In this document: in pieces, positions 19,986-28,452 of the stretch
Layout: every line of letters begins with the position of its first letter
How positions within the stretch are numbered: the stretch's first letter is position 1
Source of the DNA: Streptomyces sp. BA2
GTDB lineage: Bacteria; Actinomycetota; Actinomycetes; Streptomycetales; Streptomycetaceae
Reading direction: 5' to 3'
Assembly: GCF_009769735.1 (NCBI RefSeq)
Contig: NZ_WSRO01000002.1
Coordinates: 3,298,001 to 3,362,000, forward strand
DNA length: 64,000 nt
The notes under the pieces: generated by a model
Seen by the model: only the letters and a program-made list of their open reading frames with translations
Databases searched by the model: none
Told to the model about the DNA's origin: nothing
Program-made: the position numbers and the translations under genes

Positions 19986-20029
19986 TGACAAATGACAGAT
20001 GACAGATATTGAAATCTGTCATCTGTCAT
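19986..20029. promoter_or_regulatory. Iterated TGACAGA operator upstream of the aldo/keto reductase
   Basis: A perfect inverted repeat with 16-bp arms (ATGACAGATGACAGAT at 19992-20007 and its complement at 20014-20029) surrounds a 6-bp spacer. Each arm is two copies of the heptamer TGACAGA. A degenerate third copy (TGACAAA, 19986-19992) extends the left side. It ends 14 bp before the reductase ATG, so a bound protein would block transcription or translation start. The TetR regulator encoded two genes on is the obvious candidate. Confidence 0.8.
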
Positions 20030-20043
20030 GGCATGGTGAATGC

Positions 20044-21060
20044 ATGCGTACTCTCAACCTCGGAACCACAGGCCCCCACACCTCCGCCATCGGCCTCGGC
20101 GCCATGGGCATGTCCGCCCTATACGGCGACGCCGACCGGGCCGAGTCCATCGCGACCATCCACGCCGCCCTCGAAGCCGGCGTCACCCTCATCGACACCG
20201 GCGATTTCTACGCCATGGGGCACAACGAGATGCTCATCGGCGAAGCCCTCCGCGCCGCCCCCGCCGTCCGCCGCGAACAGGCGCTCACCAGCGTCAAGTT
20301 CGGCGCCCTCCGTGACCCGGACGGTGGCTGGTCCGGGTACGACGGGCGGCCCGCGGCCGTCAAGAACTTCGCCGCGTACTCCCTCCAGCGGCTCGGCGTC
20401 GACCACATCGACGTCTATCGGATCGCCCGCGTCGACCCCGACGTCCCCGTCGAGGAGACCGTCGGCGCGATCGCCGAGCTGGTCGAGAAGGGGCACGTCC
20501 GGCACATCGGGCTCTCGGAGGTCGGCGCCGACACCATCCGTCGCGCCGCCGCCACCGCCCCCATCTCCGACGTACAGATCGAGTACTCGCTCATCTCACG
20601 CGGCATCGAGCAGCAGATCCTGCCCACGGTCAGCGAGCTCGGCATCGGCATCACGGCGTACGGAGTGCTCTCCCGCGGCCTGATCTCCGGCCACTTCACC
20701 CGCGACCGCAAGCTGGCGGCGAACGACTTCCGGGCGATGAGCCCCCGCTTCCAGGGCGAGAACCTCGACCGGAACCTCGACCTCGTCGACGCCCTCCGCA
20801 AGGTCGCCGAGCAGAAGGGCGTGAGCGTCGCGCAGACAGCCATCGCCTGGGTCCTCGCGCAGGGCCCGCGGCACGACGCCGCGATCGTCCCGCTCGTCGG
20901 CGCCCGTCGCCGCGACCGTCTCACCGAGGCGCTCGGCGCGCTCGACGTGACGCTGGACGAGGCCGACCTCGCCGCGATCGAGCGGGCGGTTCCCGCGGGT
21001 GCCGCGTCCGGCGCGCGTTATCCGGAGGCACAGATGGCGCACCTCGACAGCGAGCACTGA
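20044..21060 (+). CDS. Aldo/keto reductase (AKR superfamily)
   Basis: A 338-residue NADPH-dependent TIM-barrel oxidoreductase. It shows AIGLGAMGMSALYGDAD, then LIDTGDFYAMGHNEMLIGEA with the catalytic Asp and Tyr, LTSVKFG with the catalytic Lys, and C-terminal cofactor-site residues LVGARRRDRLTEALGAL. The usual catalytic His in the QHR-type strand is replaced: the sequence reads IDVYRIARVDP, with Ala at that place. From memory this replacement is shared by a subgroup of actinobacterial AKRs. ATG 20044 starts the standard MRTLNLG N-terminus. Expression is probably controlled by the palindromic array just upstream and the TetR gene 24 bp downstream. Confidence 0.92.
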   Translation: MRTLNLGTTGPHTSAIGLGAMGMSALYGDADRAESIATIHAALEAGVTLIDTGDFYAMGHNEMLIGEALRAAPAVRREQALTSVKFGALRDPDGGWSGYDGRPAAVKNFAAYSLQRLGVDHIDVYRIARVDPDVPVEETVGAIAELVEKGHVRHIGLSEVGADTIRRAAATAPISDVQIEYSLISRGIEQQILPTVSELGIGITAYGVLSRGLISGHFTRDRKLAANDFRAMSPRFQGENLDRNLDLVDALRKVAEQKGVSVAQTAIAWVLAQGPRHDAAIVPLVGARRRDRLTEALGALDVTLDEADLAAIERAVPAGAASGARYPEAQMAHLDSEH

Positions 21061-21084
21061 TCTCTCCCGGGTACGGTCACTGTC

Positions 21085-21666
21085 ATGGCAACCGGCACCC
21101 TGACCCCTGAGCGCATCCTCGAAGCCACGGAGGACATGTTGCGCCGCCATGGCGCGGCGAAGGCCACCGTCGTGGATGTGGCCCGCGCCCTCGGGGTCAG
21201 CCATGGCACGGTCTACCGCCACTTCCGTACGAAGGCGGAGTTGCGCGAGGCGGTCACGAAGCGGTGGCTGGACCGTACGTCGGAGGCCCTGTCCGGAATC
21301 GTCACCGGCAGCGAGCCCCCCGAGGCGAAGCTCCGCGACTGGCTCACGGGCCTCTTCGAGGCCAAGCAGCACAAGGCCGGCGACGACCCCGAACTGTTCG
21401 CCACGTACACGGTGTTGACGGGCGAGAACAGCGGAGTGGTGGACCGCCACATCGCCGACCTCACGGACCAGCTGGCCACGATCATCCAAGAGGGCGCCGC
21501 CCAGGGCGCGTTCACGACGACGGACCCCGCCTCCACGTCCCGCGCGGTCTTCGACGCCACCAACCGCTTCCACGACCCGGCGTACGCGGGCGAATGGTCA
21601 AAGCCGGGCATCGAACCCGCCTTCACGGCGGTAGTCGACCTGGTCGTACGCGGCCTGCGCCGCTAG
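21085..21666 (+). CDS. TetR-family transcriptional regulator
   Basis: A 193-residue regulator. The N-terminal helix-turn-helix (residues 8-55) reads ERILEATEDMLRRHGA, then VDVARALGVSHGTVYRHFRT and KAELREAV. The C-terminal ligand domain is all helical (LRDWLTGLFEAKQHKAGDD, NRFHDPAYAGEW). It begins 24 bp behind the aldo/keto reductase and is probably cotranscribed with it and the following hydrolase. It is the best candidate for binding the TGACAGA inverted repeat upstream of the reductase, which would make the operon autoregulated. That assignment is inference. Confidence 0.9.
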   Translation: MATGTLTPERILEATEDMLRRHGAAKATVVDVARALGVSHGTVYRHFRTKAELREAVTKRWLDRTSEALSGIVTGSEPPEAKLRDWLTGLFEAKQHKAGDDPELFATYTVLTGENSGVVDRHIADLTDQLATIIQEGAAQGAFTTTDPASTSRAVFDATNRFHDPAYAGEWSKPGIEPAFTAVVDLVVRGLRR

Positions 21667-21692
21667 CCCGCATTCCGCTCGGGGGGGGACTT

Positions 21693-22427
21693 ATGACGGC
21701 GCCGGATACACCACCCATCGTCTTCGTGCACGGGACGCGGTTCAGCGCGGGGCAGTGGAGCCCTCAGCTCGCCGCGCTCCAGGGGGACTTCCGGATAGCC
21801 GCTGTTGATCTGCCGGGGCACGGCGCCCGCTCCGCTCAGCCCTGGAGCCTGACCGCGGCGACGGAGATCATCTCTTCTGCGGTGGACTCGCTCGGTCACG
21901 GGCCTGCTCTGGTCGTCGGGCACTCACTCGGCGGTTACGCCTCGCTGGAGTTCGCGCGGCGCTTCCCCGAACAGGTGCGGGGTCTGGTCCTCGCCGGGGC
22001 CAGCGCCTCGACCATTGGCCGGTGGGCAACGCCGTATCGGTGGGTCGCCGGTCTCGTCCCTCGCCTGCCGGCGGACCGGCTGGCCCGGTGGAACGACCGG
22101 TTGCTTCGCCGGCTCTATCCCCCCGAGGTAGTGGCGGCGACCATCCGCGCCGGATACGCGTTCCACACGCTTCCGGCCGCCTGGGGCGAGGTTCTGGGCC
22201 GTTTCGACGCGGGCTCGATGCGTCACGTGGCATCCCCCGTGCTCATCCTGAACGGCGAGAAGGACACCGTCTTCCGGTCCGGCGAGAGGGATTTCGCCCG
22301 CGCGCATCCGCACGCCCGCGTCGAGTTGATCCCGCGGGCGGGGCACCTCGCGAACTTCGACGACCCAGGCGCCTTCACCGATGCCGTGCGTCGCTTTGCC
22401 CGGCAGTCGGCACCCAGCCGTAGCTAA
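21693..22427 (+). CDS. Alpha/beta-fold hydrolase
   Basis: A 244-residue soluble enzyme. The oxyanion segment IVFVHGTRFSAGQW is followed by the nucleophile elbow GHSLGG with Ser78, an acid residue in LNGEKDTVF, and the catalytic His in RAGHLANFDDP. The triad is therefore complete. Length and order fit epoxide-hydrolase/esterase-like members; the substrate cannot be told. ATG 21693 stands behind a run of G residues that can serve as ribosome-binding site. It is the third gene of the reductase-TetR operon and overlaps the convergent CxxC-protein gene by 4 bp, sharing the bases of both stop codons (CTAA). Confidence 0.88.
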   Translation: MTAPDTPPIVFVHGTRFSAGQWSPQLAALQGDFRIAAVDLPGHGARSAQPWSLTAATEIISSAVDSLGHGPALVVGHSLGGYASLEFARRFPEQVRGLVLAGASASTIGRWATPYRWVAGLVPRLPADRLARWNDRLLRRLYPPEVVAATIRAGYAFHTLPAAWGEVLGRFDAGSMRHVASPVLILNGEKDTVFRSGERDFARAHPHARVELIPRAGHLANFDDPGAFTDAVRRFARQSAPSRS

Positions 22428-22630
22428 GGCCCCGAAGGATCCACCGTCGCCTGGTGCTCCTCCGCGAGGTGTTCCTCCGCCTTCAGCCACGGCAGGAACT
22501 GCACCCGTTTCCCCCAGCCGCACGTGTCGCAGCTCAACTGGCGTTGGACGCCCGACTTTTGCACGTGCACCACATGCTCGCGCCCGTGCTGGTCCCATCT
22601 GCTGACCTTGCTCGTGGTCATCGAAGGCAT
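22424..22630 (-). CDS. Small CxxC protein (zinc-ribbon-like), conserved in Streptomyces
   Basis: A 68-residue basic protein with one CDTCGW motif in the middle. It starts MPSMTTSKVSRWDQHG and is followed by HVVHVQKSG, LPWLKAEEHLAEEHQ. ATG 22630 or the in-frame ATG 22621 are both possible; neither has a clear Shine-Dalgarno. Proteins of this pattern recur next to glyS in streptomycetes from memory; function unknown. The single CxxC could bind metal in a dimer or with the histidines. Transcription must start inside or read through the glyS terminator just upstream, since only 17 bp separate them. Confidence 0.75.
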   Translation of the reverse strand: MPSMTTSKVSRWDQHGREHVVHVQKSGVQRQLSCDTCGWGKRVQFLPWLKAEEHLAEEHQATVDPSGP

Positions 22631-22647
22631 GGCGAACAGTGTGCAGC

Positions 22648-22685
22648 AGAAGGCCCCGGTTCCGTGTGCGGAACCGGGGCCTTCT
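22648..22685 (-). terminator. glyS terminator
   Basis: A 17-bp perfect stem (starting AGAAGGCCCCGG on the left arm) with loop TGTG lies 46 bp beyond the glyS stop. It ends 18 bp before the start of the small CxxC gene. Confidence 0.85.
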
Positions 22686-22731
22686 TTCAAGCTTCACTCA
22701 GCCGACGGCCGAAGGGGATGGAGCTGGAGCG

Positions 22732-24111
22732 TCAGCAGCCCACCAGGCGCGAAGCCAGGTAGCCCTCGATCTGGTCGAGGGAGACCCGCTCCTGCTTCAT
22801 CGAGTCACGCTCGCGCACCGTGACCGCGTTGTCGTCCAGGGTGTCGAAGTCGACCGTCACGCAGTACGGCGTGCCGATCTCGTCCTGGCGGCGGTAGCGG
22901 CGGCCGATGGCGCCCGCGTCGTCGAAGTCGATGTTCCAGTTCTGGCGGAGGGCCGTGGCGAGGCCCTTCGCCTTCGGCGACAGCTCCGGGTTACGCGAGA
23001 GGGGGAGCACCGCTACCTTCACCGGCGCGATGCGGTGGTCGAAGCGCATGACCGTCCGCTTCTCCAGCTTGCCCTTCGCGTTCGGGGCCTCGTCCTCGAT
23101 GTACGAGTCGAGGAGGAACGCCAGCATCGTGCGGCCGACGCCCGCCGCGGGCTCGATGACGTACGGGGTCCAGCGCTCGCCGGCCTCCTGGTCGAAGTAG
23201 GAGAGGTCCTGGCCGGAGGCCTTGGAGTGCGCGGAGAGGTCGTAGTCCGTGCGGTTGGCGACGCCCTCGAGCTCGCCCCACTCGCTGCCGCCGAAGCGGA
23301 AGCGGTACTCGATGTCAGCGGTGCGCTTCGAGTAGTGGGAGAGCTTCTCCTTCGGGTGCTCGAACCACCGCATGTTCTCCTCGCGCAGGCCCAGGCCGGT
23401 GTACCAGTTCCAGCGCTGCTCCATCCAGTACTCCTGCCACTTCTCGTCCTCGCCCGGCTTGACGAAGAACTCCATCTCCATCTGCTCGAACTCGCGGGTC
23501 CGGAAGATGAAGTTGCCGGGCGTGATCTCGTTGCGGAAGGACTTGCCCATCTGCGCGATGCCGAACGGCGGCTTCTTGCGCGAGGTCTGCTGGACCTGGG
23601 CGAAGTTGGTGAAGATGCCCTGTGCGGTCTCGGGGCGCAGGTAGGCGACGGAGCCGCTGTCCTGCGTGGGGCCGAGGTGCGTGGAGAGCATGCCGGAGAA
23701 CTGCTTGGGCTCGGTGAACTGGCCCTTGGTGCCGCAGTTCGGGCAGTTGACGTCGGCGAGGCTCTCGGGCGGGCGGCCGTGCTTGGCCTCGTACGCCTCT
23801 TCCAGGTGGTCGGCGCGGTGGCGCTTGTGGCAGGAGAGGCACTCGGTCAACGGGTCGGAGAACGTCGCGACGTGACCCGAGGCCTGCCAGACCTCCGTGG
23901 CCAGGATCACCGACGAGTCGATGCCGACGACGTCCTCGCGCGAGGTGACCATGTAACGCCACCATTGGCGCTTGAGGTTCTCCTTGAGCTCGACGCCGAG
24001 CGGCCCGTAATCCCAGGCGGCACGCTGGCCGCCGTAGATCTCACTGCACGGGTAAACAAAGCCACGGCGCTTGCTCAGGCTGACGATGCTGTCGATCTTG
24101 TCGGCGGCCAC
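22732..24111 (-). CDS. glyS: Glycyl-tRNA synthetase (class II, homodimeric type)
   Basis: This enzyme charges tRNA-Gly with glycine in the cytosol. The 459-residue length matches the alpha2-type GlyRS found in actinobacteria. Class II motif 2 is visible as [11 protein letters not shown] with [16 protein letters not shown], and motif 3 as [18 protein letters not shown]. The insertion carries two zinc-ligand pairs, CLSCHKRHR and CPNCGTKG. The anticodon-binding domain ends the protein ([29 protein letters not shown]). Start is GTG 24111 encoding [10 protein letters not shown]. It is divergent from the zinc transporter operon across 135-144 bp. Confidence 0.97.
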   Translation of the reverse strand: MAADKIDSIVSLSKRRGFVYPCSEIYGGQRAAWDYGPLGVELKENLKRQWWRYMVTSREDVVGIDSSVILATEVWQASGHVATFSDPLTECLSCHKRHRADHLEEAYEAKHGRPPESLADVNCPNCGTKGQFTEPKQFSGMLSTHLGPTQDSGSVAYLRPETAQGIFTNFAQVQQTSRKKPPFGIAQMGKSFRNEITPGNFIFRTREFEQMEMEFFVKPGEDEKWQEYWMEQRWNWYTGLGLREENMRWFEHPKEKLSHYSKRTADIEYRFRFGGSEWGELEGVANRTDYDLSAHSKASGQDLSYFDQEAGERWTPYVIEPAAGVGRTMLAFLLDSYIEDEAPNAKGKLEKRTVMRFDHRIAPVKVAVLPLSRNPELSPKAKGLATALRQNWNIDFDDAGAIGRRYRRQDEIGTPYCVTVDFDTLDDNAVTVRERDSMKQERVSLDQIEGYLASRLVGC

Positions 24112-24218
24112 GGTGCTCTCTTCATTACGACGGTGGGCGAAGCGAATGCTTCAGGTTACCGGCGGCCTTACCCCCCTAATCAAATCGGTTCCGGGTCGGC
24201 GCCCGCGGAGACCCGTAG

Positions 24219-24256
24219 TTGACAATCGTTTCCAGATTTGTTGAAAATGAGTGTCA
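24219..24256 (+). promoter_or_regulatory. Two Zur-box-like palindromes over the zinc transporter promoter
   Basis: TGACAATCGTTTCCA (24220-24234) and TGAAAATGAGTGTCA (24242-24256) are 7-1-7 dyads of the actinobacterial Zur-box type, centred 22 bp apart. TTGACA at 24219-24224 fits a -35 element and GAAAAT at 24243-24248 a -10 element with 18-bp spacing. Zn-Zur binding would cover the promoter fully. Confidence 0.8.
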
Positions 24257-25272
24257 TGAACGTACGTCGCCTCATACCCACCGTCGCCGTCGCCTCCGCC
24301 ACGGTTCTCGGGCTCACGGCTCTGTCCGCCTGCTCGTCCTCCAGCGCCGCGGACAAGGACGGCGACGGCAAGCTGAACGTGACCGCGTCGTTCTACCCCA
24401 TGCAGTACCTCGCCCAGGAGATCGGCGGCGAGCACGTCTCCGTGGACACCCTGACCAAGCCGGGTGTCGAGCCGCACGACCTGGAGCTCAGCCCGCGGCA
24501 GACCGCCGAGCTCGGCGAATCGGACTTCATCCTGTACCTCAAGGGCATCCAGCCCGCCGTCGACGACGCCATCGGCCAGTCCGGCGTGAAGAACACCGTG
24601 GATGCCGCGAAGCTCACCAAGCTCGAAGAGCACGGCACCGGCGTCGGCCACGACCACGGCCACGAGGACGAAGAGCACTCCGAGAAGCACTCCGAAGAGC
24701 ATTCCGACGAGCACTCCGAGGAAGAAGAGCACGGCCACGAAGGCGAGGCCGGTGCCGACCCGCACATCTGGCTCGACCCGGTGAAGTACGCCGAGGTCGC
24801 CGAGGGCGTCGGCAAGGCGATGGAGAAGGCCGATCCCGACCACGCGGCGGCGTACGAGAAGAACACGAAGGCCCTGGTCAAGAAGTTGGACGCGCTGAAC
24901 ACGAAGTTCGAGGGCGGCCTGAAGAACACCAAGACCAAGACCTTCATCACCACGCACTCCGCCTTCGGCTACCTCGCCGAGCGCTACGGCCTGGACCAGG
25001 AGGGCATCGCCGGCATCGACCCCGAGTCGGACCCGAGCCCCGCCCGCATCAAGGAGCTCCAGGACATCGCGAAGAAGGACGACGTGTCCACGGTGTTCTT
25101 CGAGACCCTCGCCAGCGACAAGACCGCCAAGACGCTCGCCTCCGACGCGAACCTCAAGACGGACGTCCTGGACCCCCTTGAGGGAATTACGGACAAGTCC
25201 AAGGGCGATGACTACATCGGGGTCATGGAGTCGAACCTCGCCGCGCTGCAGAAGGCCCTCGGCGCGAAGTGA
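24256..25272 (+). CDS. znuA: Zinc ABC transporter substrate-binding lipoprotein
   Basis: A 338-residue cluster A-I metal-binding lipoprotein. The signal peptide (MNVRRLIPTVAVASATVLGL) ends in the lipobox LSAC with Cys26. The mature part has SFYPMQYLAQEIGG, metal ligands in VEPHDLELSPRQ and DPHIWLDPVKYAEVA, and TTHSAFGYLAERYGL. Between them is a flexible His/Glu/Asp-rich loop (HDHGHEDEEHSEKHS and on), typical of zinc rather than manganese binders. ATG 24256 is chosen because the predicted transcription start falls at or just before it, giving a leaderless message. ATG 24247 is the alternative. First gene of a znuA-znuC-znuB operon under Zur control. Confidence 0.93.
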   Translation: MNVRRLIPTVAVASATVLGLTALSACSSSSAADKDGDGKLNVTASFYPMQYLAQEIGGEHVSVDTLTKPGVEPHDLELSPRQTAELGESDFILYLKGIQPAVDDAIGQSGVKNTVDAAKLTKLEEHGTGVGHDHGHEDEEHSEKHSEEHSDEHSEEEEHGHEGEAGADPHIWLDPVKYAEVAEGVGKAMEKADPDHAAAYEKNTKALVKKLDALNTKFEGGLKNTKTKTFITTHSAFGYLAERYGLDQEGIAGIDPESDPSPARIKELQDIAKKDDVSTVFFETLASDKTAKTLASDANLKTDVLDPLEGITDKSKGDDYIGVMESNLAALQKALGAK

Positions 25273-25307
25273 CACAGCAGGCAGCGGCAGTATCGGAGGC
25301 GCACGCC

Positions 25308-26117
25308 ATGGGAGCCACGGAAACCACGGCCGGAGCGGAGTCGACCCCGCCCGTCATATCCGTGCGGGCGGCCACGGCCACCCTCGGCGCGCGCCCGGTG
25401 CTGCGCGGCATCGACCTCACCGTCGGGCGCGGTGAGGTCGTCGCCCTGCTCGGCGCGAACGGCTCGGGCAAGTCCACCGCCGTCCGCTCCGTGATCGGCC
25501 AAGTCCCCCTCACCGGCGGCGACATAAGCCTCTTCGGCACCCCCCTGAAGCGCTTCAGGCAGTGGTCCCGCATCGGCTACGTACCGCAGCGCACGACGGC
25601 GGCGAGCGGTGTGCCCGCGACGATCCGCGAGGTCGTGTCGGCAGGACGTCTCTCGCGTACGAAGCTCACGAAGCTGGGCTGGGCGACGAAGGCGGACCGT
25701 GCGGCGGTCGACCGGGCGATTGGGCTCGTCGGCCTCGCCGACCGCGCCAAGGACTCCGTGAGCGCCCTCTCCGGCGGCCAGCACCAGCGCGTGCTCATCG
25801 CCCGCGCGCTCGCCTCCGAGCCCGAACTTCTGATCATGGACGAGCCCATGGCGGGCGTCGACCTGGCCAGCCAGGAGATCCTCGCGCAGACCCTGCGCGA
25901 GCAGGTCGCGGCCGGTACGACGGTCCTGCTCGTCCTGCACGAGCTCGGCGCCCTTGAGCCGCTGATCGACCGCGCGATCGTGCTGCGCGACGGCTGCGTG
26001 ACCCATGACGGTCCGCCCCCGAAGGCGGTCGGCCAGCACGCCCTGCCCGGCCACGACCACGTACATCCGCACTCGGCCGACGAGCACGAGCCGATCCGGA
26101 CGGGACTGCTGACCTGA
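25308..26117 (+). CDS. znuC: Zinc ABC transporter ATP-binding protein
   Basis: A 269-residue ABC ATPase energising zinc import. Walker A is GANGSGKST, the signature is LSGGQHQRVLIARAL, Walker B is LLIMDEPMAGVD, and the switch His is in LVLHELGAL. The C-terminus is His-rich (GHDHVHPHSADEHE), a possible metal sensor or store. ATG 25308 has GGAGG at 8 nt spacing. An in-frame GTG at 25269 that overlaps the znuA stop gives a 13-residue longer N-terminus but has no clear ribosome site. The stop overlaps the next gene's ATG. Confidence 0.93.
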   Translation: MGATETTAGAESTPPVISVRAATATLGARPVLRGIDLTVGRGEVVALLGANGSGKSTAVRSVIGQVPLTGGDISLFGTPLKRFRQWSRIGYVPQRTTAASGVPATIREVVSAGRLSRTKLTKLGWATKADRAAVDRAIGLVGLADRAKDSVSALSGGQHQRVLIARALASEPELLIMDEPMAGVDLASQEILAQTLREQVAAGTTVLLVLHELGALEPLIDRAIVLRDGCVTHDGPPPKAVGQHALPGHDHVHPHSADEHEPIRTGLLT

Positions 26118-27016
26118 TGATGATGGAAATCTTCCAGACCGAATTCATGCAGCGGGCGTTGATCGCCGCCGTCCTCGTCGGCATCACGGCCCCCGCCATC
26201 GGCATCTACCTCGTCCAGCGCCGCCAGGCCCTGATGGGTGACGGCATCGGGCACATCGCCATGACGGGCGTCGGTCTCGGCTTCCTGCTCAATTCGAGCC
26301 CCGTGTGGATGGCGACGCTGATCGCCGTCGTCGGTGCGGTGACGATGGAGTTGATCAGGGCGTACGGCAAGACGCGCGGTGACATCGCCCTTGCGATGCT
26401 CTTCTACGGAGGCATGGCGGGCGGTGTCCTGCTGATCAACCTCTCGGACACCGGCTCGAACGCGAATCTCTCCTCGTACCTCTTCGGCTCGCTCTCGACG
26501 GTCTCGGACTCCGACGTCACGGCGATCTGCCTGCTCGCGGCGTTTGTGGTGCTCGTCACGGTCGGCCTGCGCAAGCAGCTGTTCGCGGTGAGCCAGGACG
26601 AGGAGTTCGCGCGGGTCACGGGGCTTCCGGTGCGGGCGCTGAATCTGCTGATCGCGGTCACCGCCGCCGTCACGGTCACTGTCGCGATGCGCGTCGTGGG
26701 TCTGCTCCTGGTGAGCGCGCTCATGGTGGTGCCGGTCGCGGCGGCCCAGCAGATCACCCGCTCGTTCAAGGTGACGTTCGTCCTGTCGGTGGTCATCGGC
26801 ACCGCCGTGACGCTCTCCGGCACGGTCACGTCGTACTACGAGGACGTGCCGCCCGGAGCGACCATCGTCCTGATGGCGATCGGCGTCTTCGTCGTCCTGA
26901 CGGCGGCCGCGACTCCCCTGGCCCGGCGGCGGGCGCGGGCGGTGGCCGCCGCGGAGGCGACCTGCACGGCGGACGTCCCCGGGACCCGGCGCCCGGCGGA
27001 CGAGGTCAACGCCTGA
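26117..27016 (+). CDS. znuB: Zinc ABC transporter permease
   Basis: A 299-residue ABC-3-family membrane permease with eight or nine hydrophobic helices, beginning MMMEIFQTEFMQRALIAAVL. Family landmarks are GIYLVQRRQALMGDGIGHIA after the first helix and VGLLLVSALMVVPVAAAQQI near the end, the latter forming part of the channel. It overlaps znuC by one base of an ATGATG cluster and will be translated by coupling. The C-terminal tail (RRRARAVAAAEATCTADVP) is cytosolic. It completes the three-component zinc importer. Confidence 0.93.
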   Translation: MMMEIFQTEFMQRALIAAVLVGITAPAIGIYLVQRRQALMGDGIGHIAMTGVGLGFLLNSSPVWMATLIAVVGAVTMELIRAYGKTRGDIALAMLFYGGMAGGVLLINLSDTGSNANLSSYLFGSLSTVSDSDVTAICLLAAFVVLVTVGLRKQLFAVSQDEEFARVTGLPVRALNLLIAVTAAVTVTVAMRVVGLLLVSALMVVPVAAAQQITRSFKVTFVLSVVIGTAVTLSGTVTSYYEDVPPGATIVLMAIGVFVVLTAAATPLARRRARAVAAAEATCTADVPGTRRPADEVNA

Positions 27017-27095
27017 GATCGAGCTGGCACAATGGCCCGACGGGATATGACAGATGTGCGGGCAATCGTGCGAGTTATCAGTTGAGGAGGCACCT

Positions 27096-27509
27096 GTGAC
27101 AACGGCTGCGGGACCCCCGGTACGAGGCCGATCCACCCGGCAGCGCGCCGCGGTGGCGGCGGCCCTGGGCGAGGTGGACGAGTTCCGCAGTGCGCAGGAC
27201 CTGCACGACATGCTGAAGCACAAGGGCGATTCGGTAGGCCTGACGACGGTCTACAGAACGCTCCAGTCCCTCGCCGATGCCGGCGAGGTCGACGTGCTCC
27301 GCACCGACGAGGGCGAGTCGGTCTACCGCCGCTGCTCCACCGGCGACCATCACCATCACCTGGTCTGCCGGGTGTGCGGCAAGGCGGTCGAGGTCGAGGG
27401 CCCGGCGGTCGAGAAGTGGGCCGAGGCGATCGCCTCGGAGCACGGGTACGTGAACGTGGCGCACACGGTCGAGATCTTCGGCACGTGCGCGGAGTGCGCG
27501 AGCAAGTAG
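27096..27509 (+). CDS. zur: Zinc uptake regulator, Fur family
   Basis: A 137-residue Fur-family repressor. The winged helix covers residues 13-75 (STRQRAAVAAALGEVDEFRS, LHDMLKHKGDSVGLTTVYRT). Metal sites are the HHHH run at 85-88 and two structural zinc pairs, Cys91/Cys94 (CRVCG) and Cys131/Cys134 (CAEC). Start GTG 27096 has GAGGAGG six bases upstream; the frame is open from 27054. It lies 79 bp after znuB in the same direction, so readthrough or a separate promoter are both possible. Zur would bind the two boxes before znuA. Confidence 0.95.
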   Translation: MTTAAGPPVRGRSTRQRAAVAAALGEVDEFRSAQDLHDMLKHKGDSVGLTTVYRTLQSLADAGEVDVLRTDEGESVYRRCSTGDHHHHLVCRVCGKAVEVEGPAVEKWAEAIASEHGYVNVAHTVEIFGTCAECASK

Positions 27510-27531
27510 AGCCGTACGGGTGCCGTACGGG

Positions 27532-27600
27532 AGCCGTACGCGTACGTGAGGGCCCCCACCGTCGAGCTGACGGTGGGGGCCCTCACGTACGCGTACGGCT
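27532..27600. terminator. Long bidirectional terminator between zur and uppS
   Basis: A perfect 32-bp stem (27532-27563 with 27569-27600) with a 5-nt loop GAGCT. The right arm overlaps the uppS stop codon (CTA at 27599-27601). Just before the left arm are further GCCGTACGG copies, so alternative pairings are possible. Confidence 0.93.
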
Positions 27601-28420
27601 AACTGTTGGCGATCTGCTGCTCGTTCGGGATCGCCCCGCCGAAGCGGCGGTCGCGCGAAGCGTATTCGAGGCAGGCGCGCCACAGGTCACGGCGGTCGAA
27701 GTCCGGCCACAGGACGTCCTGGAAGACCATCTCGGCGTAAGCGCTCTGCCAGAGAAGGTAGTTGGAGGTGCGCTGCTCGCCGCTCGGGCGCAGGAAGAGG
27801 TCGACGTCCGGCATGTCCGGGTAGTACAGGTACTTCGCGAAGGTCTTCTCGCTGACCTTGGAGGGGTCGAGCCGCCCGGCCTTCACGTCTTCGGCGAGGG
27901 CCTGCGCGGCATCCGCGATCTCGGCCCGCCCGCCGTAGTTCATGCAGAAGTACAGGGTGAGCTTGTCGTTGCCCTTGGTCTGTTCCTGGGAGATCTCCAG
28001 CTCCCTGGCGACCGACTTCCACAGCTTGGGCATCCGGCCCACCCAGCGCACCCGGATGCCGAGTTCGTCGAGCTGGTCGCGGGTCTTGCGGATGAAGTCG
28101 CGGTTGAAGTTCATCAGGAACTTCACCTCGTCCGGGGAACGCTTCCAGTTCTCGGTGGAGAAGGCGTAGAGCGAGATCGCCCCGACGCCCATCTCGATGC
28201 CGCCCTGCAGTACGTCGAGGACGCGCTCGGCACCGACCTTGTGCCCCTCGGTGCGCGGCAGGCCGCGATCCTTCGCCCAACGTCCGTTGCCGTCCATGAC
28301 GATCGCCACGTGCTTGGGCACCAGCTCGCCGGGGATCTTCGGCGGTGTGGCGCCCGAGGGGTGCGGCTCGGGGACCTTGTACTCACGGCGGGACCGTCCG
28401 AGGATTCCGCGTCGTGCCAT
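27599..28420 (-). CDS. uppS: Isoprenyl (undecaprenyl) diphosphate synthase
   Basis: A 273-residue cis-prenyltransferase that builds the C50-C55 lipid carrier for peptidoglycan. It shows the catalytic start [19 protein letters not shown] with the essential Asp, [15 protein letters not shown], the diphosphate-binding [20 protein letters not shown] and [13 protein letters not shown] basic N-terminal extension ([15 protein letters not shown]) is typical of actinobacterial homologues. ATG 28420 is preceded by GGAGAG. It lies 32 bp after recO on the same strand and is probably cotranscribed with it. Confidence 0.95.
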   Translation of the reverse strand: MARRGILGRSRREYKVPEPHPSGATPPKIPGELVPKHVAIVMDGNGRWAKDRGLPRTEGHKVGAERVLDVLQGGIEMGVGAISLYAFSTENWKRSPDEVKFLMNFNRDFIRKTRDQLDELGIRVRWVGRMPKLWKSVARELEISQEQTKGNDKLTLYFCMNYGGRAEIADAAQALAEDVKAGRLDPSKVSEKTFAKYLYYPDMPDVDLFLRPSGEQRTSNYLLWQSAYAEMVFQDVLWPDFDRRDLWRACLEYASRDRRFGGAIPNEQQIANS

Positions 28421-28452
28421 GGGGGGCTCTCTCCTACCTAGCTGTATCTCTG

